Shown one piece after another: positions 10,901-20,876 of a stretch of 64,000 nt of DNA (position 1 is the stretch's first letter; each line of letters begins with the position of its first letter). Below the pieces are notes generated by a model. It saw nothing but the letters and a program-made list of their open reading frames with translations, was not told the DNA's origin and did no database searches. The stretch is from Halichondria panicea (lineage: Eukaryota; Porifera; Demospongiae; Suberitida; Halichondriidae), in contig NC_087381.1 of assembly GCF_963675165.1 (NCBI RefSeq), positions 6,573,378 to 6,637,377 on the forward strand, read 5' to 3'. The translations under genes were made by a program, and so were the position numbers.

Positions 10901-11974
10901 TGGGAGTATCTAGAGATGGTGAATCATCCAATCCCTCTCAGGATCAGCAAAATGTATTTGTCCAAAAAGGTTTGCACCATAATCTATATTAGCATTGAAT
11001 TCACTTGAACTGCTTGCTACAGAGCCACTCAGTGTGGACCAGCACTTGAAGGTGGTGAGAGAGACCACCTGGGAAGCAAGAGCTAAATGGAAGTGTCTGG
11101 GAGAACAGTTGGGAGTTACCATGGGGAAATTAGAGGTGAGGAATTTTCCTTCAAAAAGTTCCCATATAATTTTGTCGTTTAGACCATAGATATAGAAGAG
11201 AGGGATTGGCAACGGAAGTTAAAACGTAGACTTTTGTGCAGGGGGTGTGGCTTAATCCTGAAACGATGCGTGTTGTCCCCCACCGTAACGCCGGGAAACA
11301 CTTTTTTTATGTTTGAGGCCTTACACAGAGCTTTCTAAGACCCCCCAAAACTTCATTTCCATGCTTCTTGATGATGTGTATTATGTGGAAATTCCCAAAT
11401 TTGTTTCGAGACTGTTGAGAAAGAGCTAGCGGTACATAGCGCTTTTTTTACCTCTTTTCACCGTTTTTTTATGGCTATGTACCAATAGCACCTATAATAA
11501 TTATAGCTAAGATTGTCTAACTAAGTAGTGTCCTGGATCACATAACTATAGCCATCATCATCAGCAGCAGGATTGTTATACTGACAGTAAGACAATCAGT
11601 TGTCTCCTCAACCATTCCCAGCCTATGCTTTACTCGAGGCTGTCTTCCTACGTTGAAGTAGACAGCCTCGAGTAACGCCGGGGCAACACGGATGGTTATT
11701 CGAGGTCGATTTTGTTGCCAATCCCTCTTTGCTCTATCTATGTTTAGACTAAGTAAGTCGATCATGTTGTGTTTTCTTCCCACAGGAGATTCAGCACAAT
11801 CATCGTGATGTAGCTGGAGCTTGTTTAACTGGCATGCTGGAGCACTGCACCGACCCTCCCCCCTCCTGGTTCGCTCTCATTGAGGCTCTCAGATCCCCTG
11901 CTCTTGGTCGGGGGAACATTGCCAGTGAGATTGAGACTAGATCACTACCACACCATAGACAAGTGGACACATGA
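7968..11974 (+). CDS. Ankyrin-Roc-COR-death-domain protein (ROCO family), 5' end missing
   Basis: Seven exons join in phase: 7968-10273, 10375-10447, 10502-10608, 10678-10842, 10894-10969, 11023-11135 and 11786-11974 (stop TGA). The first begins at an acceptor (ATATTCAG) in phase 1, so the ATG at 7952 is intronic and the true start lies upstream. The main exon encodes the end of an ankyrin repeat, a Roc GTPase and a COR-like region. The GTPase has the P-loop GDGGVGKST at 8222-8248, switch motif DFAGQKEF and G4-like GSHAD. COR-like text runs around LHKRGLLLF and YLFFPGLIRIETPEQVW. Two death domains follow: LDKVKNAVIAITADWY...DIAADMEK and LSVDQHLKVVRETTWE...IASEIETR. The order resembles DAPK without the kinase. 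Compared with the copy near 20 kb, the last exon lacks 3 residues including the conserved Trp (EHW...DPPPSW). It probably acts in cytoplasmic death-domain signalling. Confidence 0.85.
11185..11742. mobile_element. MITE in the last intron of the Roc-COR gene
   Basis: Inverted termini start CATAGATA and share GAGGGATTGGCAAC in both arms. The direct repeat tttagac flanks it (11178-11184 and 11743-11749; 8 bp if a shared G is counted). A second hairpin centred near 11650 (ACTCGAGGCTGTCTTCC) is nested inside. It explains the long last intron (650 bp against 50-100 bp for the others). Confidence 0.75.
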
Positions 11975-12475
11975 ATTGCCATGACTCATTATTATATGCA
12001 CTGACATTTATTTTTACTACAGTTTGTATATTATTTTTGTAATTATCCCAGGGACTTTTCTGGGCAATTTTCGTTGTTTTAAAGTAGCGGACAGTATGCT
12101 ATTGCTAATCATAAAGCGTATAATGATTACCCCGTGTGTGGTAGCAGGGTAGAGTGATTGGTGTGTGTGTGTGGACACAACAATGAACTGTTTGAGCAAC
12201 TACTTCATTCACTGCTAATGAGACAGTATTGTTGAGGCTTCATGTATAGTTATATATAGTTGCAACTTGTAGACAATCTTGGAAGGTGACCAAAAACACT
12301 GTTTTCGTTGCTTTATTTATTATTGATCATTCCTCATATTAATGGTATCTGCTTTGCCGCATGGCTCAACGCACGGGATGAATACTCGATCTATTAATTG
12401 CTAGAATTCAATTCGTAGCCGGTAAATTAGTGTGCATGCATATACAGATCACAGCTAATATAAGTCCTTAATTGA
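11975..12475. other. Intergenic spacer
   Basis: Non-coding sequence downstream of the first ROCO gene. No polyadenylation signal or promoter is clear enough to call. Confidence 0.4.
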
Positions 12476-13767
12476 CCCTTTCCCCGCTTTAGCCGACTAT
12501 AGTCGGCATGGCTACAGATAAATTTCAAAAAATCATTGTGCACACTGTGTTGGAGCTATGCACACCTTGCAGGTACCAGCACATGTGCATTGAGCTGCTC
12601 TTCCACATGGTATTTTTAATATTTTGCTTCGAGGTACAGTTCGATCAGAATTATCGAAAGAAAAGTGACCGTTTTATAATTGCTACAAAATCTTCGTAGT
12701 ACAACCTCAGGGAGGTTCTAGGGAAGCTAGAGAGTGAGAATATCGATGCTTATGGCCTTGTAGAGTGAGAGGACAGTGACTGAGATCATAGCTAGGTAGG
12801 AAGCTTCCTTTCAGAGGTCAAACTAAAAAGAAAGAGCCTGAGAATCCTGAGGTAGACAGTGGCGGATCCAGAGGGGGGTCCATTGACCCCCCCTTTTGAA
12901 GTTAACTTTAGAAGGCTTAATTAAATGACTCCAGCTAGCTATTTATTAGCCTCGATCCCAGGCCGAGTTTTCGCTTTTATCAGTTTTTGTAGCTATTGTA
13001 ATTTGATTCAATGATTGTACCTGTTGTTTTGATGTATCAACTGCCAAAGGAGTGTTCAGGTTAGCCTAGGCTAGCTAGTTGACTGTTCGTAGCAGCTAGC
13101 TAGCTCTACGCAAGTCTATTATGGGACTTCCCCTGGCTGAGTATGGGATTTTCCCTAGTCACGTGTGACCGGAAGTGGGCGTAACCCCTTAAAAAATTCG
13201 CGCTGCGCGCTTGTTAGTTTGGACCCCCCTTTCATTTTTCCTGGATCCGCCACTGGTGGACCATCTTCCTGAATATGGTAAGTCACTATAGAGTATAGCA
13301 TTTGTAGTCTTGATAGCTTCACTATAGGTTTATTTAGGCTAGTTAGTACAACAGTGGACATCATGAGCCACCATTGAACTTGTAATCCTGTGTGTAGGTG
13401 AAGAAAATATTTCCCAGGAAAAGGGCATCTGCCGATAGAACCTCAAATACAAGTTTCTGCAGATCATGATTGAGTCCTGAGTGAGCCATGTCACCGTGAG
13501 AACATTTTGAACACTTATATCATGTGTTCAGTCACTTCGTAACATCATATAGTATTGTTTGTGTACATAATTGTGAATTTTTGTTAACAATTGTTATTTG
13601 TGTGGTGGTGGTTGGTTGCTAGGCAACGATGATGAGTCCATGGATGCGACAGGTCCGGTTCTACCTGTGGAACTTTGTTACAAGTGTTTTTAATATACAG
13701 TTCACGAGTTATAAATTTTTTAAACAAAATATGCGAATATTCACTTTTAATTAAAGCAGGGAAAGGG
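12476..13767 (+). mobile_element. piggyBac-like element with TTAA target site
   Basis: Inverted termini CCCTTTCCCCGCTTTA (12476-) and, at the other end, the complement of CCCTTTCCCTGCTTTA (to 13767). The right flank is TTAA (13768-13771); the left is TTGA preceded by TTAA. The interior matches the reverse complement of 2106-3792. It is non-autonomous and holds a nested CAGTGGCGGATCC element. Confidence 0.75.
12857..13255. mobile_element. Non-autonomous hAT-like element, CAGTGGCGGATCC family (copy 3)
   Basis: Termini CAGTGGCGGATCCAG and CTGGATCCGCCACTG bound 399 bp. The flanking 5-mers gtaga (12852-12856) and gtgga (13256-13260) differ at one base. It is inserted in the piggyBac-like element, and it includes the start of another TAGCCTCGATCCCAGGCCG terminus at 12947. 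Confidence 0.75.
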
Positions 13768-13811
13768 TTAATTGTGAAATAATAAATAAATTATTGTATT
13801 ACTCTTCACAG

Positions 13812-16344
13812 GATCACCAGATACCCTCTACCCCTACCTTAGGTATGACTTCAGAACAATTATTCTCACAATAGTATGCATGACTATTATAATTATACAT
13901 GTAGTGTGTATCAATAATATCAATCTTTTGTTCTCAGCGTCAGGTGAACTCTCTGTTGATATGAATCAGACGTCGACGATTATTGATGCTGTCTCTGTTG
14001 CAAAGACGCCTTCATCAGGTTGGGTTGTTTCAACAACTATAACACTGTTGTTCACTGATCACTCTTATAGATAAGAGGTCCCTGTCACCAGAAAGACTCC
14101 AACACTCAGCAGATCCAGTCCAGAGAGTAGGAGCTACATCAGCTGGTACTGGGGACAGTCGACTCCATAGAAGAGGTAAATTCACTGATGATCAGATAAA
14201 GTAACGTACCTACCTACCGTTATTTTTGTATATTTCGTATTGTATAGAGCATCATACAAAAATTAAAACTACAAAATTATTCTACCCGGAATACGTTCAC
14301 CGTAACTATCCTGAGCTGTAAAATACTAAATATTTTATTGGGCATTTCATACGAAAATGTGCACCAACAAAAATTAACCGTTATACGGTATATGTATAAT
14401 TATTGTGCCATGTAATACTTGAAGCCATTTGCTGCATGACAGCTAGGAAGTCATATTTCTGTATGCCATATACAGAACTATAACCACAGTGCAATATGTC
14501 ATATAATTATTGGCACTGCTATTCCTTTGATCTCAGAGTTCAAAGGCAACAATGGTTTCAATTGTTCACGCCATTAATTACTTATTTAGGTTCTAGTGAT
14601 TTGTTTGCTCTAAGGAACATTGTAGACACTCCAATCACTGGACAACTGGAGCACCAAATGAAGTATGGAGATGCTTACATACAGGTAGGTATAATAGCTA
14701 TAATTATATACTTCAATGTGCTTAGACTATACATGTCTATATAAGTTTGCTAGCCTAAAGGGTCCAAATCATTGCCGACGTGGCACAAATTTGGTGAATG
14801 TGTGCCCCTGTACCCTATATAGTCCACTTAAATTTTGTTGATTTGGCCGGAATGGGCTGTCTGTATATTTGTGGGTCTAGTTACTATGGTTTCCGTCATG
14901 TGCAGGATCCAGGAACTACCAGCCTCTATGAGTTGATAGTCAAGCATGGAGTCACTGACGAGCAGTTGGATCGTGAGATTGAACAAGACGACCTTGCTCC
15001 AGTATCTATGCACTTTGATAATGTGGAGCTCTACCTCAACCCACTGAAGTTAACTGGAAATGAACAAGCTGACGTGAAGAGAGATGCTTTTGTTAAAGGC
15101 AATCTAGTGGCAGTAATCACCTGTTTGTCAATCTGGAGGGGTCACGAACCCAGCGAAGCAACCTTCAGAACACTGATTAAGATCTTATTGGATCTGAGGA
15201 AGGAAGAGATTGCTACCAAGATCTGTCAATACTTGGTAAATTGTTATGTCAGCACATTACACAGTTTTATAATTGCAGTATAATACGTACTGTACTGTGT
15301 TATAGGATAGGACTACCGTACAGCGGGTAATTTTCGTGGGGTAAAAAAATTCGTTTATTTGGAAAAGTAATTTATGTGAACATAAATTTCGTTTAACTTC
15401 ATTGGATGCGTTACGGTAAGCCACGCCTACGTTTTTGTGAGGAAAAATTCGTGTAGGCCAACTCACCCACAAAAATAACGAATATTTACGACATTTACCC
15501 CACGAAAATTACCCACTAATGGTCAACAATATAATTATCTGGAGTTTAATTGCATTCTGATCATCCTTTGGTACCTTCAATCCTCTGTAAAATCTTCTGG
15601 ACGCATGTTTTAATTGACCGGACAATCTTCCTCTGCATGGTGTTATATCGTTAATGTTAACATGCATGCACTAGCACTTTTGCTCATGTAGTATGTGATT
15701 GTATATGCCAGGACTGGAGCACTACATGCATGAGATTACTTCTCTTCACACAGGCTGATGGTAACTGTAAAGTCTATACTCAAAGAGCTGCTAAATCAGC
15801 TAATTTAAAACCAGACATCAGGTATGAGGGGTCCCTATCATCAGAAAGACTCCAATACTCAGCAGATCTTGTCCAGAGAGTAGGAGCTACAATATCCTCC
15901 TCAACCAGTGAAGTCCATACTAGAAGAGGTATAAATTCACTGCTGATTCATATTACTATGTACTATGTATATTTTCACGCACTAATAAGTGTTCACTTAC
16001 TCTTAGCTGCTAATCGAGTCACACTCCAAGATCTTGTGAGCAGATACAGTCTAACTGACGAACAGCTCAATAGTGAAATACAGGACTCTGATATTCCCTA
16101 CCTGGCCGAATATTTTGATGGTTCGAAAATCTATGCGAGTGCAATGGGACTAACTCCTGCACAACAGGCCGATGTGAACAGGTTGTACTGTTATGAAGGA
16201 ACTCAAGTATAGCCATGACTGAATGCTTGATTTTCTGGAAAAGACACGATCCTTACGCAACAACTTACAAAGCTCTCCTAAAGTTGTTACTGGGACTGAG
16301 AAAAGACAAGATAGCTGATGATATCTGTCAGCACTTATCTCAAT
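13812..16344 (+). pseudogene. Double death-domain exon chain with a frameshift
   Basis: Seven exons with consensus borders join in frame: 13812-13842, 13938-14018, 14071-14175, 14590-14684, 14906-15235, 15754-15928 and 16007-16344. Exons 5 and 7 each encode a death-domain-like helical bundle (exon 5: TSLYELIVKHGVTDEQLDRE...WRGHEPSEATFRTLI; exon 7: TLQDLVSRYSLTDEQLNSE). Exons 3 and 6 are duplicated linkers (RSLSPERLQHSADPVQRVGA and GSLSSERLQYSADLVQRVGA), so the unit linker plus death domain was duplicated. In exon 7 a 2-nt indel near 16205-16213 shifts the frame and creates TAG; after it the frame resumes with MTECLIFWKRHDPYATTYKALL. No start codon is evident. The chain begins 45 bp after the piggyBac-like element. 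It may be a separate gene or former 3' exons of the upstream ROCO gene. Confidence 0.65.
15316..15516. mobile_element. Decayed MITE in a death-domain-gene intron
   Basis: Inverted ends share GGGTAATTTTCGTGGGGTAAA (left, CCGTACAGC start) and its complement near 15496-15515. It is related to the MITE that breaks the second ROCO gene (CCGTATAGCG terminus). Confidence 0.6.
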
Positions 16345-16400
16345 GTGGGTACTATCATACTATCATTTATCACCATAATTATTTAATTATAAGTATAGGA

Positions 16401-17262
16401 TAGACTACACCTAAGAGTAGAATATGCGTCTATGTAACCTCCGCGGTTGCGGTTAGCCCGAGGCGCAAAGCCGAGGGAATCTAACCGTAACCAAGGCGGT
16501 TACTAAGACGCATATTCTACGAGTGGGTGTGGTCTATCTAACTTGGACTTCATTGCGCATGCGCGAGGCGTGGTTATAAAAAGCCAGGTTTGGTGCGTAG
16601 CAACAGAAATTGAATTTGTGCGAGCTGGACGAGCTGGAGCTGTGAGAGACACCAGTTGACAGAAAAAGACAAGAAGATGGCTTCAAAACAACGAAAAACT
16701 ACAGTAAAACTTAGTAAAGCTTGTGAAACGCTTCCTGAAGATACTGGAAAAAACAGACACGTAAAAAGAACATAGAACTATGCTAGAACTGACTCTGCAA
16801 CACTACAAGAAGAATGAAGCACTGTGGTGGAGTGGAGGGGGTATAGAGCAGACTGGACCGGCATGGAACCTCAATAGAAAGTGTCAAGCGACTACTAAAG
16901 TGTTTTTGATGCTTCCTGGCCCCCCTGCCCATGCCCAACTGGAAAAGCAATACAAAGCAACAGTGGACATGGAAAGAATGGATATTGACTGAAAAAACTA
17001 TTGCATTCTGTGTTTTTTATAATGTTTTTGTCATCTTCTTGTCACTTTCACTAAAAATTTCATTCCAACTTTTGAGAACTTCCTGCAAATTATTTGTCAC
17101 TTCCTGTAGAATATACGTCCATTTCCTGTAGAATATGTGTCCACTTCCTGTAGAATATGCGCCCATTTCCTGTAGAATAAGTACCTTCCTGTAGATTATG
17201 CTTCCATGTAATCTACTGTTTTTAGCCAATCAGATCAATTACAGATGATGTAATGTAGTCTA
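16401..17262 (+). mobile_element. Repeat R3, copy 1: element with its own TATA box and terminal hairpin
   Basis: Short inverted ends TAGACTACA...TGTAGTCTA. A second copy is at 29175-29989. After the left end comes an imperfect 104-bp hairpin (16417-16520; arms GTAGAATATGCGTCT and AGACGCATATTCTAC). A TATAAAAA box follows at 16575, then a short ORF. About six degenerate units of TTCCTGTAGAATATGCGTCC lie at 17088-17215. The tandem units reuse the core GTAGAATATGCGTC of the hairpin arms. I cannot assign a transposon superfamily, and no target duplication is clear. Confidence 0.65.
16677..16775 (+). CDS. 32-codon basic ORF in repeat R3
   Basis: ATG at 16677, about 100 bp after the TATA box. It encodes a Lys/Arg-rich peptide starting MASKQRKTTVKLSKACE and ends at TAG 16773-16775. 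In the second R3 copy (29.4 kb) the frame and stop are kept but the ATG is ACG. A second frame (16780-16992) follows with AHAQLEKQYKATVDMERMDID at its end. These are probably remnants of an element-encoded protein; function unknown. Confidence 0.25.
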   Translation: MASKQRKTTVKLSKACETLPEDTGKNRHVKRT

Positions 17263-18660
17263 ATTATGCATGCATGCACGCTTATTATTTTGTTGGCCGG
17301 GTATAATACTATAATATTGGACAGCATGCACAGTTGATAATTATATTACTGACTGTGCCCATATTGTACAGGAGGTGTGAGGGGTGTGGTCACTGGCTCG
17401 GACTGGTGAACTACAAGCAAGCAAGTGTATAACTGACTATAATTATGCATTTGTGGCTATTTATTTTTCCGACAAAGTTCATCATGATCACATGTACGTA
17501 CTATTATTATGCAGACTTATATATGTATTATATCACTCGAGCAGCTAAAATAAGGTTTTGAAACGATTGATGAAGTGATTTCTATAAAATTAATACAACT
17601 AAAAACATACTGACATGATGAGAATACAAATATGCAAAATGTGTAAAATAAACACAAAAGTGTCCATACATTGTCCTAATCTATAACTCCATTATTTTGC
17701 ATGAGGTGTTCATGCATATTCATTATTAGCTAGCGCGCTAGTGTGGTGGGTATTGCTTGTTGTTGTTACTGATGATACATTGGTGATTGTATGATGTTAT
17801 TGTAATGGAATGGAACCATAATATTGATATACCGTATAATTATCTTCTAATTTATCGGACAGCAAAAAATAATTATTTTGGAAATTGTCCGAGTATAATT
17901 GGAACAGACTTTTATAGAGCATGCGAAGTGTCCGGAATAATTAGAACAAGCAAGCAGCTGCATGCGAGCTAGCTAAGTTTAATAGAACAGGGTACGACTG
18001 AATAATTATATTTGCACTATAGCTATCTAAAACTAGCTACTCAAAGCTATCTAACTGCAGCACTCTAAGTCTTACTTGCCGTCTATGAATGGTAACTCAA
18101 CTTTTCAAGGTATTGTCCGGATATTTAGTAATATTAAAGTACTGGAGTGTCCGTTGTATTAGAACAACGAAAATTTCCCAAAAGAGTGTCCGGGGTAATT
18201 AGAAGAAATTAGAAGATATACGGTACCTACCCTCATTATAGGGTTTAATTACAATTATTATTCATGAATTGTGACTTTTTATACTAAGGTATTGCTGTGA
18301 GTACACATTTTTCCGATTTATTCTCATACACAGAAAATTAATGGTAGAAATTAATTACCCTTATGTCACTGGTATAAGTTAGTAAATGTATAATTATGCA
18401 TACATTATGTGACAACTCGATATTCAATAGCTATAGCTATAATTATATGACCCTGGCTATAACAAAACAAAAAATGCAATAGCTATTATTATTATATCAC
18501 TATTGTAGGGTCTCAGTTATAGATCTACTCATTTCCCCCCATTCTTTTTAGAGCTTGTAAAGCATCAAGATGAAGCTCAGCCATTTCTGTCTGCATGTTT
18601 ATCGGATTAATTTATTCATATTCCTCCAATCATCATAGTTAGTGCTTGGAGATGGAGCCT
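17263..18660. other. Non-coding stretch with a recurring GTCCGGNNTAATTAGAAC motif
   Basis: No gene seen. Between 17885 and 18215 the motif GTCCGGNNTAATTAGAAC, with variants, occurs four times (17887, 17929, 18151 and 18188 regions). It probably marks decayed transposon ends. The rest is AT-rich. Confidence 0.4.
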
Positions 18661-18681
18661 CTTGAAGTGGAGCGCCCGTAG

Positions 18682-19146
18682 TTACAGCGTCCAGGCTTGT
18701 AGTAAGAGTGCCTGTAGTTGCAGCGGCCAAGCATGTAGGAGTGTCTGTAGTTGCAGCGTAGGCCTGTAGGTGGAGTGTCTGTAGTTGCAGCGCCCAGGCC
18801 TATAGGTGGAGTGTCCGTAGTTGCAGTGCCCAGGCCTGTAGGTGGAGTGCATGTCTGTAAGCGGTAGTGGAGTCGGCTTCAGTTTTTTTGTATTGGCTTT
18901 AACCAGTTGGTCCAAGATCGTGCCGCTGCTCTTACTTTGATACAGTGATTGCGAGAGTATAGTAAATACGAGAATTGTCTGATTGATGTTTAGCAGTCGA
19001 TTGGGAGCATCGTCAATGGCAAGGTTGATAGGAACAATGAGAAAGAGAATCACCACAAATACCAGAATTCCAGATAAGAAGAATGACAACACTGCAAACA
19101 TGAACAATAAGCAACTGTGTAGTACAGATTTCCCATGCAATACCAT
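18682..19146 (-). CDS. Hypothetical membrane protein with 12-residue tandem repeats
   Basis: A 154-codon minus-strand frame. Residues about 7-43 form a long hydrophobic stretch (SCLLFMFAVLSFFLSGILVF onward), enough for one or two membrane segments. The C-terminal third is a tandem repeat of about 36 bp (18690-18850) read as HSTYRPGHCNYG/HSTYRPGRCNYR. The repeat also stays open in another frame, so the coding frame is not proven. A further hydrophobic frame lies immediately upstream (19167-19415), possibly another exon. No family recognised; it could be a chance frame over a minisatellite. Confidence 0.3.
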   Translation of the reverse strand: MVLHGKSVLHSCLLFMFAVLSFFLSGILVFVVILFLIVPINLAIDDAPNRLLNINQTILVFTILSQSLYQSKSSGTILDQLVKANTKKLKPTPLPLTDMHSTYRPGHCNYGHSTYRPGRCNYRHSTYRPTLQLQTLLHAWPLQLQALLLQAWTL

Positions 19147-19638
19147 CTTCCCAGAAGCTCAACCTTCTACCGATACAAGGGGTGCATGTTACTGTTTTCG
19201 TGGATTACAGCAAATACATAATCTCCTGGCAGTAAGTTCATGTGCAAATCACACCATTTCCAGTATAGTATGCATTCTTTTGCGACCACAAAATTAATGG
19301 TTGAGAAGTACATGCAGTACACAGCAGAGTGAGTACACAGGAAATATTGAATATCCATGTTGAATAGCATTACTGTGACAGCCACGATTGACGTGTAATA
19401 TTTAACTACACTCAAACATCAAGCTATTTTTCGGAATAGCACAGCTGAGGGAATGGGAGCCAACAATTTGGGTTGCTGTGTTATTGTTATACGATGGCTG
19501 TATAATGCATTGCCATGCATGGATATTATACTCAGTATATATACCTGACCTATCCATGCATGGCAATGGTGAGTTGCCTCCACGTGCAGTCGTTATGGTA
19601 CACTATATTATTATAGCTACAATTTTGTGTGTACTTAT

Positions 19639-19800
19639 AGATAGTGAGTTCAATCGTGCCATAGCTAGTGTCCTGTGTAATTATGTGACCATTCACCATG
19701 CAATGTACACAGTGGAATCTCCCATAACAGACCCTCCCACTATAGAGGACAACCTGTCTCTAAAGGACACTAGCTATGGCACGGATTGAAATCACTATCT
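19639..19800. repeat. Inverted repeat with half of a CAGTGGAA-type terminus
   Basis: A left arm GATAGTGAGTTCAATCGTGC (19639-) pairs with the right arm ending at 19800 over about 34 bp. Between them a CAGTGGAATCTCCCATAACA terminus starts at 19710, like the MITE at 35712. This suggests one element inserted next to or inside another. Confidence 0.55.
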
Positions 19801-19964
19801 AAGTACACAGAAACAATCTCCCACATGCGGACCTTCTTGATTCCGCGGACAGAGAACAAGCTCCATGCTCCCCAACTCTGTGCAAAACTGCCTCTTATAA
19901 CGGCAAACAGGAAACCACTTGGATATAGTTATTGAATTCTTCTTCTCTATAATAATTATAGATA

Positions 19965-20209
19965 AAGTGAAGAATGCAGTCATTGCAACACTGCTGACCG
20001 GTAGGAGATTCAGCACAACCATGCATCGTGATGTAGCTGGAGCTTGTTTAACTGGCATGTTGGAGCACTGGTTGACCCAGACCGACCCTCCTCCGTCCTG
20101 GTCCGCTCTCATTGAGGCTCTCAGATCCCCTGCTCTTAGTCGGAGGGACATTGCCAGTGAGATTGAGACTAGGATCACTATACCACACCATAGACAAGTG
20201 GACACATGA
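19965..20209 (+). pseudogene. Fused death-domain exon fragment
   Basis: The sequence after the acceptor at 19964 matches the start of the third exon of the first ROCO gene (DKVKNAVIA). It then jumps directly, without an intron, into sequence matching that gene's last exon (HRDVAGACLTGMLEHW...PPPSWSALIEALRSPALS) and ends at the same TGA (20207-20209). It keeps the Trp and three residues missing from the complete gene. The intron-less joining of parts of two non-adjacent exons points to a deletion derivative rather than a working gene. Confidence 0.7.
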
Positions 20210-20280
20210 ATTGTCCAAACAATATACTGTCTTATAATAGTATATAGTTCCTCTCTCATGCAGACTTGAACACATGCAAG

Positions 20281-20328
20281 TAGTGATTGGTATAAATTAT
20301 ATAGAAGTTCTATATATACCAATCACTA
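20281..20328. repeat. 48-bp hairpin
   Basis: TAGTGATTGGTATAAATTAT pairs with the complementary arm ending CCAATCACTA; the loop is about 3 nt. It lies 70 bp after the death-domain fragment stop. Confidence 0.7.
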
Positions 20329-20876
20329 CAGTGCTTGCTACTGACTACACTATAGTTCTATTAGTAGTGTAGTAATTTTTATTCAGTATAATTATACATA
20401 ATTATAATATCCTTCGTTCATAATTATTATGTACAAATATTTCATATTCAGTTTTATAGGTGTATACATACATATGCATGCATGGTGTTCAAAAAGTGAC
20501 ACAATAATAATATTTATAATAAACGGATGATCACCGTATGCATGTCTATATCGATAATACATGGTACAGAGTGTTTTTCAATGACAACGTCTGTTGAAGC
20601 AAAACATGTACAATAGCAGAATACTTAGTATCTAGCACATCAAGCAAACTGAAGATCAAGTGAAGACATTAATTTTATACTCTAGTTCATCTATCAATAA
20701 CATTTTCTTGTAAAAACCTTGCACAAGAAGGTATAGGTACTAATGATCTTTACCTGGACATGTGCACTGAGTCCAGCCACATGGCTGCAAAAACAGAAAC
20801 AGTGTCTCCAGTAGGTTAGGAATGGCCCAGGATCTAGCCAAGAGATCACTAACTTACCCTGAGCTTGCTGTTACAG

